Shown in pieces: positions 34,198 through 47,500 of a DNA stretch of 64,000 nucleotides. The DNA comes from Colias croceus (Eukaryota; Arthropoda; Insecta; Lepidoptera; Pieridae): assembly GCF_905220415.1 (NCBI RefSeq), contig NC_059544.1, positions 8,682,501-8,746,500 on the forward strand, in the 5' to 3' direction. The notes under the pieces were generated by a model that saw only the letters and a list, made by a program, of their open reading frames with translations, ran no database searches and was not told the origin of the DNA. Both the position numbers and the translations under genes were made by a program. The number at the start of each line of letters is the position of its first letter. The first letter of the stretch is position 1.

Positions 34198-35368
34198 CTG
34201 TAAATGAACAAAAAACATCAATCTTTTACCCTGCTTCATATAATTATCATAATTGATGAGAAAAATTATGTTAACATGAACTAGGCTAACAGTTTCACTA
34301 ATAGTTCTCGATTTTTCTTCCAAAGCAAGTATTAATAATATAAAAATGACAAAAAACCAGGCGAAAGTTCTTAACAGAGGTTATATATTTTTTTCTATTT
34401 TTCTTCTGATTAGAATGTTACGCGTACACATTACATTCACGCAAATACAGCTGACAACTTCAAGACACCTATGTATATTGTAATCATCATAATTTTTAAG
34501 ATTTAATTGTATATACATCCGGTGTTCTATATAATCTCTCGAAACATATATAAATAATTAAATATATAAGAATTAAAATGAGTTCAAATACACAAAATAT
34601 GGCAAACCATTCCATTTATATTCTTTACACAATTTTTACCTTTTGATCACGAATCAAACACGTAGTTTAATAATCAATGTAGGATATCATAATCGGGTTA
34701 ATTTTAGAAGAGCCAAACTAAGTAATAATAATATGTAAGGAGTAAAAATACTATTGAACAGACCAAAAAATTAGACAGTGACTACTCTACTCTTTCGACC
34801 TAATTCCATTGACGAAGAACACGACGGTTGACAGCTAAACGGATGACTGTGACATTTGCGTTTAAGAATCACTGAAACATCTCATTTTTATGTAGGTACA
34901 TGTATATGCTAAGGTTTTTGCTACTTAAAGCAGTACGACAAATTGGAAGTTGCAATCTGCGAGGATCCCCTGGTTGCGATAACGTACGTTGTAATCGTGC
35001 CCACAGAGTACTTTTTACATGTTGCATTACATTACATACGAATCTGTGGATCGCGAAAAATCAATGACAGGTGTCAGTTCTGTCACTCGTCTGTCAGGTA
35101 CATCAAGTGACAAGTCAGCTGTTTCAGGTTTCTGTCAAGTGTCAGTTTCTTATGTTTTTAATATTGTGTGTGATTTGGTGTGATCGTTGCTTTGATTTCA
35201 TATAAATTTAGTAATTATACTTTGAAAACATAAGTTAAACAGTACACCGTTACTATTATAACCCAGTTCATTATTAGTGTGTTCTTTATTTAAACGTATA
35301 ATATTATACCACATTAAATACTAAAGTAGGTATAACATCTATCACCATAGTTACAACAGATAAACAAG
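34198..35368. promoter_or_regulatory. Shared 5' region of Eaf and PIH1D1-like genes
   Basis: A 1.17-kb gap between divergent start codons. It must hold the Eaf first non-coding exon and intron, and both promoters. No TATA box is obvious. The stretch 35,070-35,150 is rich in TGTCA/TGACA words, but these were not assigned to a factor. Confidence 0.5.
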
Positions 35369-36995
35369 ATGACCAAAAAATCAATAACACTAGACGTAGA
35401 TCCAACTATCATGGAGAAAAACATGCGTATTGTGAAGGTATTTAGATAAATAATAATATAGGTACCTTAATCTTCTAAAAATTATTGTAATTTCAATGTA
35501 TTGGCAATTAGTGGCATAATTTATTATATTTCTTTTTATAATTACAGGATAATCCAATGGAAGAAGAATTAAAGAAAATATTTGCGGATACCGACACCTT
35601 ACCATACAAAATAGTTAAACCAACACCAGGTATGCCTTGATATTCTTTGACCAATTTCTTGTTTTGGTATTTTTCATGCTAAAAATAATGCTTAATTATT
35701 TATCTTTTCAGGTTTTTGTGTGAAAACATTCACTAAACCGGACAACAAGAAACTATTTGTCAATGTGTGTTTAACTGATGCCATACCATGTCCCCGTGAC
35801 ATCACAAACGAAGAGCTGATGCAGATCTTAAGTTCTGAAGACCCTTCCAGCTACAGAGTGCCAATGAGCATTGGAGAAGGCAGAATGGAACCAGACAAGT
35901 CTGGCATTCCAGCCACAGTTTATGATGTAGCCATAAACCCTGATTTCTTCACAAAAATAGAGAAAGATGATCTCTTCCAGACATTTTTCTTGACAGTTGT
36001 GTTTGAAGGCTTGCAAGATAAATACCAGTTCGAAGCAGACATGTCAAAGTATACTGTACTGAAACACAGGAAGTCCATAGGAACTCTGCAATCTCATAGG
36101 ATTCAAATACGGGATGTGAAGCAGTGTGAGGAGAAAGTAAAGCCGCTGATTGAGGAAATTAAGAAACCCGTGCCAAAAGCAGAGACCCCTGCTAAGAAGG
36201 AAATAGTTTACAGGTTGAGGAGGGAACCACCAACAGGAGAGATTGAGTATTTGCTGGCTGAATTTAAGATTCCGGAATCGGTGTGTATAGAATTAATATT
36301 TTTCATTATTGTTTAGCAGTTTGGTAAGGATTTTTAATAAAATTTAACATATTATAAATAGATTGTAATTATTAGGGCTTACTTCATTTTTTCATAGAAT
36401 GTTAAATTTTTTTTAGTACTCATATATTTGATACAATACTAATTTTACTATATTATGATAAGCAATCACTCTGATGCAGATGTTGGGGCACTAACTATTT
36501 AATTTTCCGTATTTGTATTTAATTTTTCAGGTAAACATACAAGACCTCAACTTAGAAGTTGGCGAAGACAGAATTGTATTGGATTCAAAAGGTCTTTATG
36601 AGCCTGTGGATTTCTTCCTGCCATGCAGTGTAGATCAGGATGTCATTGATGCTCAGTTGAATAGGAATTATGATGTAAGTATTGTTTTATAGTATTTTTA
36701 TGACATATGAATCTAAATTGACGATAATGTTAAGTATGAGACGGCAAAAATTAAATGTTGTTGTTTTTGGGTAATATTACTTGCAAATTACTTTTCTGAT
36801 GATGTTGTTTACATATTAAGAATCTATTTTAAGTAATTAATTTGTGTTTATTGTAAATTAAAAATTTGTATTTGAATTTTCTATAAATCTCTCTGGTATT
36901 TATTACCAATTGCATAGTTTTGTGATTATCTATTACTTTTTTAACATTTATTTCTCTTTCAGATGTTATCTGTTAAAATGCCAGTCATCCACTAA
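35369..36995 (+). CDS. PIH1D1: PIH1 domain-containing protein 1-like
   Basis: PIH1D1 is the client adaptor of the R2TP complex (RUVBL1/2, RPAP3), which works with HSP90 to assemble RNA polymerases, snoRNPs and PIKKs; this role is known for the family. Five exons: 35369-35437, 35548-35629, 35712-36280, 36531-36674 and 36963-36995, giving 298 aa, close to the usual 290. The PIH domain (about 45-190) shows KLFVNVCLT, the VPMSIGEGR loop, ATVYDVAINPDFF and a helix ending in FFLTVVFEGL. A CS-like C-terminal domain (about 225-298) follows, with EYLLAEFKIPES and VGEDRIVLDS and a final VKMPV. The first ATG follows an in-frame-free leader. If the third intron were retained the frame would run only to 36,316. 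Confidence 0.9.
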
Positions 36996-37039
36996 TTGAC
37001 TGAATAAGTGTGAAATGTTTGGGCTATTATGTATGGGAA

Positions 37040-37045
37040 AATAAA
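37040..37045 (+). terminator. Poly(A) signal of the PIH1D1-like gene
   Basis: AATAAA 45 bp after the stop codon, a typical distance for a short 3' UTR. Confidence 0.6.
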
Positions 37046-38546
37046 ACGAATATACAATATTATTGAGTTTTATTTCAATCGAAACATTTATTTTGTATTG
37101 TATGGTCACATTTAACTAAACTACAACATAGTATACATACATACAACGTGTACTAGGCTGATTCATTTCATAAAAATTAATACTGAATAAAAAAGAGCAA
37201 ACACTTAAAGACAATATGAAATTATTGGAAATCAATTACAGGAAAACTGCCCTATGTTTTCATAATATATATACAGTGAAATTGTGATGTATTTTTATTA
37301 TAAAATTGCTTGTATATAAGTTGCGAAGTAGTATAAAAAACGAATTTTTAAAATTGTTCATTTAAAATTACCACAAAATTTTGATCGATGATGCGTCGGC
37401 ATCGCTGGCAGATTAAAACATTATAATAATATTCGAACCATTGATCATCATCATCATCATCATCAGCCCATATACGTTCCCACTGCTGGGACACGGGCCT
37501 CCTATGAGGGTACAGGCCATAATCCACCACGCTGGCCAAGTGCGGGTTGGCGGATGACACATGTCGTCGAACTTTTTAATTCTTCGACTTGTCGGTTTCC
37601 TCAAGATGTTTTCCTTCACCGTTCGAGCATTGATAATATTGATTAAATATTAGTAACTAACATTCAGATGAGTATAAAAGTTATAAGACTAAGTAGGTAG
37701 ATTATTATCATTATATTATTTTAGATCAAATAGACTAGGAGTATTTAAAAAATAACTGAACTATGAACAAAGTTTACTGTTAACTTTGTTTTAATTTATA
37801 AAAAATTGACAAGTTGTTAATAAAGCATGAAAGGTAGTAAAAATAACTATGTATTACATTGTTATAATGCTGCCTTAATTATTTTATATTCAGTTTACAA
37901 AATATGTAAATTATAAAACAAAAATGTATCTATGAAATTTATGGGTAAGTAAATATATGCAAGACTGAAGGATTCCATACCTTCACATACAAAGTATCAC
38001 ATTAAAATTATTGTACTAAACGCCTGCACATGGCATTGTCAACATATAAATTTTATTTTATAAATAACCTAAATATTGCAATGAACTACGTATTATTAAT
38101 AATTATACGTAATAAAAGATTATAGTAACAGAAATTTCATAAATGCATGGCTCTAAAATTATTACTATATTTTTCTTCACCAATCAAACATTCGAAATTT
38201 CCTACACAATATTTTCCACGCATATTTCCATCTCCTCAAATTTTAATTCCCTCCTACCTATCACTTTTTGCCGCCAAAACTCGAATTTTGAATTCAATAG
38301 GCCACCTTTCAACATGGTCCCGTACAAATCGAACTTACCTTCCAACACTCAATAACGTACAAAAAAGACAAATTTCTCAAAAAGTGTAAATAAATTAGTA
38401 TTCAGAAATAGCCGAAACTCGAGATTCTACAGATTATACTACGTCATTCTAAATCCAACATGGCGGACCTATAAAATCACTACAGACTTATTATTAATGG
38501 ATAATAATTGAAAAACGACCGTTTCGTAATTGGAATGTTTTAGTGT
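37046..38546. other. Convergent 3' spacer
   Basis: Lies between the 3' ends of the PIH1D1-like (+) and DNAJC10-like (-) genes. It holds one truncated SINE (37,441-37,622) and otherwise AT-rich sequence, including the likely 3' UTR of DNAJC10. Overlapping short open frames at 38,143-38,389 have no recognised domain. Confidence 0.5.
37441..37622 (-). repeat. 5'-truncated tRNA-derived SINE
   Basis: Nearly identical to the inner part of 43,013-43,200 ('ttcccactgctgggacacgg', 'atgtcgtcgaactttttaat') with a CATCAT run at the left edge, i.e. a GATG tail on the - strand. The tRNA head is missing. Confidence 0.75.
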
Positions 38547-41500
38547 TTACAATTCATCGCGAAAATACGGGCTTTTAACGCTAATACTTTCGAATTTGGC
38601 TAAGATATCGTCGTTATAATCTGACAAATGTGGTTTGAGATCGGATAGCAGTTGTGAATATTCACTAACTGGTAGATTGACTACAGCCTTGTACGGCTGG
38701 CGTTCGTTTTTATTCAAATATATCCGCATGGAGGGGTAACTGTTGATGTACTCTTGTTGGCAGATCTGTCTGTCTATCAGGCAGTTCACTTTGCCGAAGT
38801 TTACCACGTTACTGAGATGCTGGAAAAATAATTAATGTAATACATTTTTATTGCGATATATTATGATAATATTAAATAATAACTCAGGCCCCGGAATCAC
38901 AGACACAATAGAAAATCTATTGTGTCTTGGACCGATCGAGCCGCTTGGAGCTCAATGGGTTAAACATTCTAGTGATAAAGACAGTTTATTGCTAAACATT
39001 GTACTGATTGAGAAATATAACATGAAATGAAAACATTAAGTAGTATAGGCAAGTACTAATTAGTCCAAGATTCATTTCTTGTGCTATTTAAACCACTAGT
39101 GTATAGTCAAAAGTCATCGTTACTTTAAGTTAGATTTTTTCAGTTTGTTCGTTTTAAGATTTAATAAGATTTTAGATATTAAGTTTTAACATTAATTTAA
39201 ATAACTCACATGAGCGATGATCGCAAAGTCAGGAAACAGTTCGTAACATCTGTAGCACCTTGGTGAATGGAAGTATACAATCCACGGCTTTTCGTCACTG
39301 AAAAAGTGCATTTTATTACAAATGGTAATATGTAATCGCGTAAAATAAATAAAACAATGAATATAAAAAAAAATATATGAATAACTCGAATAATCTCATA
39401 AATATGGTAATTCAAAGTAAACTCAAACTTGATAATCACTTATTACACCCAAAACCTAAAAATCTCCAAAATTATTAACCTGATTCTATATTTTTTAAAC
39501 AGCGTATCAATATTTAAAAGTCCTTACCCAGTTACTCTATAGTCAAAGGTTTGCGTGTTTAATTTAACAATGGAGTCATCAAGGTGATTGAGCGCCCACT
39601 CCAATATGTAAGGTGCTTTAGATAACTGCTGCAGGGATACACTGGAAAAAAAACAGAATTAAATTTTATTAAAAAAACAATTCTACTTTTTATACTTTTT
39701 CTATTATACTTTTTCTTTTATTATTTATTTATTTATTTAAATTCTTTATTGTACTGCCAACAAAAATTACAAAAAGAAAACTTATACTAAAAGAAGACAC
39801 AGCATAGATGGCGGCCTTATCACTTATAAGTGATTTCTTCCAGGCAACCAACTAAAGATGTGATAACATAATAGAAAAAGGAGGTGGGTAAAAAGTACCT
39901 ATACGCAAAAATTATGTAATATAATAGTTACTAATAAAATAAAAAAAATACTAATAAATATACTATAAATAATACATAGAAATATAATAGATATCATACA
40001 TATAAATACGTATATACCTATAATAATTATAAATACATGCCATAACTAAAATAAATACATACATTTCGTAGGGTTCCGTAGTAAACTTACGAATAGAACA
40101 TGAACTTGAACATGATGAAAATAAAATATGTAAGTAGGTGAGCAGCAGTTATATGGGTGACTATCTAGCTGTTTTGCTAATACATGCCAAGGAAGTCGGA
40201 AACCCACATAGGTGTTATCTACATACGCACTTGATTGAAATATTTTTTTTTTGTATACATAATTTTACATACATACACAATGTATTCGTATATATTTTTT
40301 ATCTAAAGTATCTATCTTATCTATCTGCACTTTCATACTTTTAACTCAATTTTTAAATATTGCAATAATAAGACAATTCTTATATTTTAGATGTTTATAA
40401 AATGAAGTAGGTACTCACGTAAAATGTCGTCCCGAAGTTAAAGGATACAGTCGTAGTGTTGGCGATCGAATGTTCTGGCAGAAACCGGTTTGTTCCGGTT
40501 TGCACCAAAGAGCACCCACACGGACAAACTTCAGCGGTCGAAGCTAGAAAAAAACATTCATTACATGATTAAAACTTTTAGTAAATGTCTGTCGTTATGA
40601 TTTCGTTATATTTTATTTCACAATTAGTGTATAGTAGAACACTTGGCTGCTGCCTCATGTTTACATAGAAAGTACTTACTTCTTTATTGTATTTGTTTTA
40701 ATTTAAAATAATTAAATTAAATAATTTTAAGACTGTGGTAAACAATTGAACATTAATAACTAGAATGTATAGAATATATAGGTAATGCAAGACAACACAA
40801 AAATACTATGTAGGTTAAAAATAGCAAATGAAATGCAAAACCAACTTTATTATTATAGCAATAAGGTCCAAATTACCCGTTTCGAAGCGATCCTCATTTC
40901 GTGCAGCAGTTTATCGCAAACTTCAGTACAATGACTCGGCAAGAACGCGACTAGCCATGAATGTTCTCTGCTCCATACGTCACTTATTTCTAGCACTTGT
41001 TCTTCTGTTAAACCGAAATCTGGAATGTTCTAGAATGTTTGAATCGAATCTAAGGTAGAAGTTGGGGAAAATATAGTAAAGAAATAAGAAGAATAGATTG
41101 TAATTTCGATACAAATAATTAGCAAATTATTCTAAGTATACAAAGGATACAGATAAATGATTCCAAAATTGATTAGCCGTGCTAAAATCGAAAACAGTTT
41201 ACATCCCCTCCAGTTAATATCGCATAAAAATCAAGCTCTGGCATAACACTTAAAACTATAAACACAAGAACTTTAAACATACAATAAAGAGCGTGTTTGC
41301 CGAGCACACATGTCAGAAGTGAAACTTCTTTGGCAAGATTCAAAGATACCAAAATCGTCGCCTTACCTCATGACGCGACGGTATTGCCATGACGCGACCT
41401 TGAAATGATTTCAATAATTATACTCACTATCAATATCCTTAATCAGATCGACGAACTCAATAATGCTCTCCTTATCCGATTCTCCTCTGAATTTGTGCAA

Positions 41501-44500
41501 CTTGCCCCTCTCTTGTACCGCGATCAGAGCGGTATTGCCGGATACTTTGCGACAATAGTCGTCCGTGTGTACCGTGCAGATCATTATACCAAACTGAAAT
41601 AGGATAATAATCCTAATAATATTATAAAGGCGAAAGTTTGTAAGTATGGATGTATGGATGTATGGGTGTTTGTTACTCTTTCACGTAAAAACTATTGAAT
41701 GGATTTGAATGAAACTTTACCACAATATAGCTTATACATCAGAATAACACATAGGATAGGTTTTATCCCGGAAATACCACGGGAACGGGAACTATGCGGG
41801 TTTTCCTTTGAAAACGCGGGCGAAGCCGCGGGCGGAAATCTAGTTTATTTATAAATTATTTTAATTCAGATTTTCATCCATATAGATGTCAGTATACCTT
41901 AAAACTATGTTAGTATTATAATTATACAATAAATAATGGATAAATTGCTTTCTATTGAGAACTTTTTGTGGATCTCTAAAATTCTACATTTATATTATTT
42001 TCAAAAAGTTAAATTGACATAAATGGATTTTTTGGCGGTAAAGTTTCGTTACTCGTTGGTAATAAATTAATGTAAAATCTACAAGGGCTGTATATATTTA
42101 AATAAGACACAATATTATAAAAACAAATGATATTTTTTTTAAATAAATAATAATAGAACATCATTGTAAAAAGATGAAAAGCTTATATAATTTCGATCCT
42201 TCGAGTCTGTTTAATATTTAAATTGACAAAAAATTGATCCTCCGAGTCCGTTAAGTATTTCAATTGACAAAAAAAATAGTTTTCTTTACTATAGAAATAA
42301 AAACTTACACTGACTCCAGCCTCTCTAAACTCAAGTGCGACTTCCACAAACGGGTCAAGCATGTGCTGCCATGTCACCTTGTATGGGGCTACTATGAGCA
42401 CCCAAGTCGATGCGTCTATGAGGAAATAGCATATTATTTATTTTAGAAACGTAGATTTGATAATAAAACGACAAACTTAAAATAGCAATGCTCATACACA
42501 CAATACAATGTGGTACTCCTTCATCAGGGCGAGATCCCTGTGGCAAATTTAATTCAAAATTGAACCCTTTTTTAGTTTTGCAATTTAACAAATTATTTAT
42601 TTATAAAAATTACAACTTTAGAAAAAGACAGTTCAAATTAAATCATGATTTGGTTTATTACATTTTTTGAGAACACTTAAAAATATTACACATCAAAAGC
42701 ATGTGGTAGTTTAAATAAATCTATAAACACTCGATAGAGTACAATTCTACACGATAAACTGATCCTTTTATTAGATGTTTCCTTACCTCCATCAAGAATC
42801 TTCTTAAAATCCGAAGCCGACAGCGTATGCAAATTATACGCATCAACAGATTTCTCCAATAACTCTCGTGTGGGCTCCGAGAACAATCTCTGGTAACCGC
42901 CGCCCGGTTTGAGAATACCCCACGATGGAGCCTTGTTAATTTGCAGGGAATGACACAGCTCTCCCAGTTTATCGCAGTTTATTTCCCCTGTTAATATAAT
43001 AATAGACATTTCATCATCATCATCATCATTATCAGCCCATATACGTTCCCACTGCTTGGACACGGGCCTCCTATGAGGGTACAGGCCATAATCCACCACG
43101 CTGGCCAAGTGCGTGTTGGCGGATGACACATGTCGTCGAACTTTTTAATTCTTCGACATGTCGGTTTCCTCACGATGTTTTCCTTCACCGTTCGAGCAGT
43201 GGTGATGTTACAACATGCGCAGATAAATTGAAAAATCAATTTATTTCCTGCGCGCTCGCCTGGTCTCGAACCACGGACTTATCGATTCGAAGTCGAAGGT
43301 CTCACCACTGAGCCACCACTGCTCTTTATAGACATTTATCAACATCAAATCACTTACAATCAAAAATCAAATCGCTTTTAAGCGATAAGGCCGCCAAATT
43401 GTACATTTATTTTAAGTTACATATCGTTTCTGTAAATTTTGTTCTTGTGTGCATTGTACAATAAAGTGTTTTCTATTTTATTCTATTATACACTAGCGGT
43501 CCGCCCCGGCTTCGCCCGTGGTACATATTAACGTTTTCTCTACATAAGAACCATCCTCGTACTTCAAGGAATATAATAAAAAAAGAATTATCGAAATCGG
43601 TTCAGCCGTTCTCAAGTTATACGCTTACCAACACATTTTGGGATTAATTTTTATATTATAAGATTATGCAGTGGTCTCTCGGAAGACTTTAGCCCGATTT
43701 ATAACTATCTACATTAGTCAAATTCTCTCATTTATTGGAAGAAATACCATGTTCTATCGGAAGATAAAAGTAACTACAATCAAATGTTTGCTTTTGAAAT
43801 TGGATATCTGTCCTAAATAAATTCTCTAAACAAATAGTAGGTAATTTTTTCTAAAATAGTGTAGTATAAAAGAAATATTAAATAAATACCTCAAGTATCT
43901 ACTCCAAATGAAATACAAAAGTTGAATTTAAGGCAAAATTACTGTTTTAAAATAAAGTAGTATTTCAACAAGTAACATACCAAATTTCATATTCCTCACA
44001 ACGGACTTCAAATGATACACTGGTAGCTTATCATCTCCTTTGGTAGAGAAGTAGAGGACCCAGGGAGTACTACCTCCGTTACGTAGTTGACTTCTAATTT
44101 CCTGTAAATAAGTTTTGTCCATCTATACTATAAATGAATGAAGAGTTTGTTTGTTTGGTTGAATTTGCGCTAATCTCAGGAACTACGGATCCGGTCGGTG
44201 TAAGATAACTCATTAATCGAAGAAGGCTATAGGCTATATATTGTTATACTAAAACCAATATGAGCGAACAAGCAATGCGAGTAAATCTGTGGGACACAGC
44301 TAGTCTATTCCTATATATATAAGAGTTAAAATATTATTTTAAAAGTCAAGGGTTAATAACAATATCATACCCATCAAATATAATATTTTCTCACACTTAT
44401 CATTATTAAAACAGTACATACCTGCATCTTCTTCAAGCCAACTTGTTCAATTTTCGGCAGAGCTTCCACAACTCTCTTCAAAATGTCCTTCTCTTCAGTG

Positions 44501-47500
44501 CTATTTAGCAATACAGTTCTGTTTCCATACTTCAGAACTATTGTAGCTCCTAGATCTTTGGAAAGCATCTTGCTCATTTCATCTTCTATTAAAACCACAG
44601 ACGCCATATAATACTGTGAAAGAAATATATAAAAGTATGATGATTTCAATTGTATACATATTATATAACAATGGGCTACTAAATGAAATAAAATTTCTAA
44701 ATATTAAAAGCGCTTATTTGATCCATATAAACATTAATTAAAAAAAAGTAAATACTTATTTGTATTATTTTTTTTATATAGAGGGGAAAAAATAGCATTT
44801 TGGACAGATATATGTGTATCCAAGACTGACACGAACTGTGTGGAAAAATAGTGGTCACGTAACAAAAATTAGATGAAAACGTAAGCAAATTTCTCAAAAA
44901 ATACAACATAAATACCTACACAAGCTTTTATTAAATTTTTTTTTTCAAAAACTCACCAATCTAAAAGCGATTCGCACAAGTATTCTTTCATCTATATCAG
45001 TATCGAGAACATACACAACGGGTGTTTCTGTGTCTCGAATAAATGGTGCTGTTGTTAGTGAGATTTTATTCTTCAGATAGTTCATAACAAACTTTTCCAG
45101 ATCATCAAATGTATGCGCGCCATTATAAACTACGAAGCTTCCGTCTTTGCCCTGTAAGAACATTAATTAATTAAAAAACTGTGCTCATAATCATTATTTT
45201 AACGATTTTTGTATAGTATCCACTATTTCTACAGTCGTAGTTCATATTTTTTTTATAAATATTAAATGAAAATGTAAAAACTATCAACAGATTATTTATC
45301 TATACAAAAGGAGTTGGTATTTAACATGAAAATCATAAATTGATAAATGTTTAACTTGGTTGGTTTTAACATCAATAATTTAAAAAATAACACAACATTC
45401 CAGTTCAAAACTTAATAGAGATAACAATAACAAAAAAAAGATCTAAGACTCTATAGCATTCTACTTCTAACATTCAGTCACAACAAAAATATGACACACA
45501 AAGCAGATCACTTAAAAAAATTGGATTATACATTTTACAGGTAAAAAACACTAACCATTTACTAAAAAAATACCACAACATATATAACATCGATATTCAT
45601 AATACCAATACTTACATTAGGATAAAAATACAACGATGGATAATTACCTATCCTCATTGAGTGATAGCAAAACGAGTTGTAGTATTTACAATTCACCGCA
45701 CCAACTTTTACCTGGTAAAAAAGTTTAATTAATGATTTGAAATTAAATCATGCAATTAGGTATATAAAATATTCATTTAGATTGACAGAAATTTTCATAT
45801 TTACTTCAGATTATTAGGTCTTAGGTCACAATCAACTTAAAAAATATAAAATAAATAATTATCAGAGCCTGCAACAACAATTTTTTCAACGTCTTTAAAA
45901 AATTAGTATTTATTCATGATTTTTCACTTTATTAAATAAAAAATATTATGGATTCTTTGAACATTCGAAAAAAATTTAGACACATGAAAATTTCATTATT
46001 TATTATTATTATTATGAGCCATGGCTGTCCCACTGCTGAGCAAAGGCCTCTCTTCCCTCAATCCATTTCTCCCTATTTCATTAATTAATTGTATTATAAT
46101 AATTGTAATCTAGAGATTTTATCTAAAAAACTATATGTTAACATACTTACAATTCCGTTATAAACTTCAGCAAATTTCTTCCAGTCGTCTGCCAAATTTT
46201 GACATGGCGGGCAGAATGGTGAGTAAAAATTAATAAAAAGCGGATCATCGGTAAAGAAACTCTCTGTAAATAAAAAATTGTCTAGTTTTTTATTATGGTC
46301 TACATAATGGAATTACAGGTTTAGTCAACCTATTCCTGTGTAGTTTTAATGGTTTCTGACTGATTCTATAAACATCCTATGCTAAATTTTACACTTTTCA
46401 AGATATTTAAATTTGTGTTTAAAAAAAGGTACCTGATTATCAGCTATCAGCTAATTTTGTAATTGTATTAACTTTCTGCTTTTATTTTTTGGTTGCTTGG
46501 AAGAAATTGCTGTTAAGCAATAAAGCCGCCAATTGCTTAGTATAATATCCTGATTTTGTCAAACTTTGTGTGTGCAACAAAGAGTATATAAATAAATAAA
46601 TATAAATAAATAAATAAAATATTTAGAATGTTAGTATTAACACAGACTAATAATAATGTACTATGTATACATATTATAAGTATTATTAATTTACTTGTAA
46701 CATTAGATGATTTATAATCACAATATTGTGTGAAAAATGAAGAGAGAAGTTGTTGAAGTATGTATATAAATATCTTAAATATAGTTGAACTCTTCTACTC
46801 TCAATTAAGCTGTTTTTTAATCTCTGTGATAAATAATTACTTACTATAAGTAACTGGTGTAAGAGTCTCCACATGGGGGTCCTTATGATACAGTCCCTTC
46901 ATAAACAAATTGTTGTATTCAGATTGTGAATTGTAATCATACTTCCTGGTGTACGCCTGGTGCGAACCATACTTGTCATAGTTTTGTCTCTTCTCTGGAT
47001 CTTTCAGAGTTTCATAAGCTTCTGTTATTTTTAAGAACCTCTCTTGTTCATCTTCATTCTGAGAATTTATAGAAACTTGAATGTTTTGTAATAATAACAT
47101 TTTTATTTTGTGTTCGAAAAATCTTCTTCATGCCTAAACCACTTAGCCGATTTCGATGAAATTTGGGAGTCCTGAGAAAATCAAATGGGAACTGGAATTG
47201 GAGCTTTCCTTTAACAATTTCCATTGAGGGACATATAGTAAGCTATAATAAAAATAAATTTGCTTTATTAGTGAAGAGATTATTGCTGTTTCTTAACTTT
47301 TCAATGCTCTTTCATAAAATCATAGGACTTTAATATTTTTAAATGAAGTTATCACAATAATTAAGTTTAAATCTCAATTTAACAGAATTATTTACATAAA
47401 CATGTGACAATGTTCTATGTAAAAAAATAATAATTTATTAATATAGTTATTCTCTTTAATTTACAGGCCATTAGCTAGAAGTGGCATAGTGTAATCAGTA

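Noticed and set aside
37441..37560. Repeated CATCAT and tandem-looking blocks as a CRISPR array
   Set aside because: These are SINE tails in a eukaryotic genome, with no regular repeat-spacer pattern.
43240..43322. A genuine tRNA gene
   Set aside because: A and B boxes are present, but the stretch is joined to a repeated body and tail shared by other copies, so it is a SINE head; I could not fold a proper cloverleaf.
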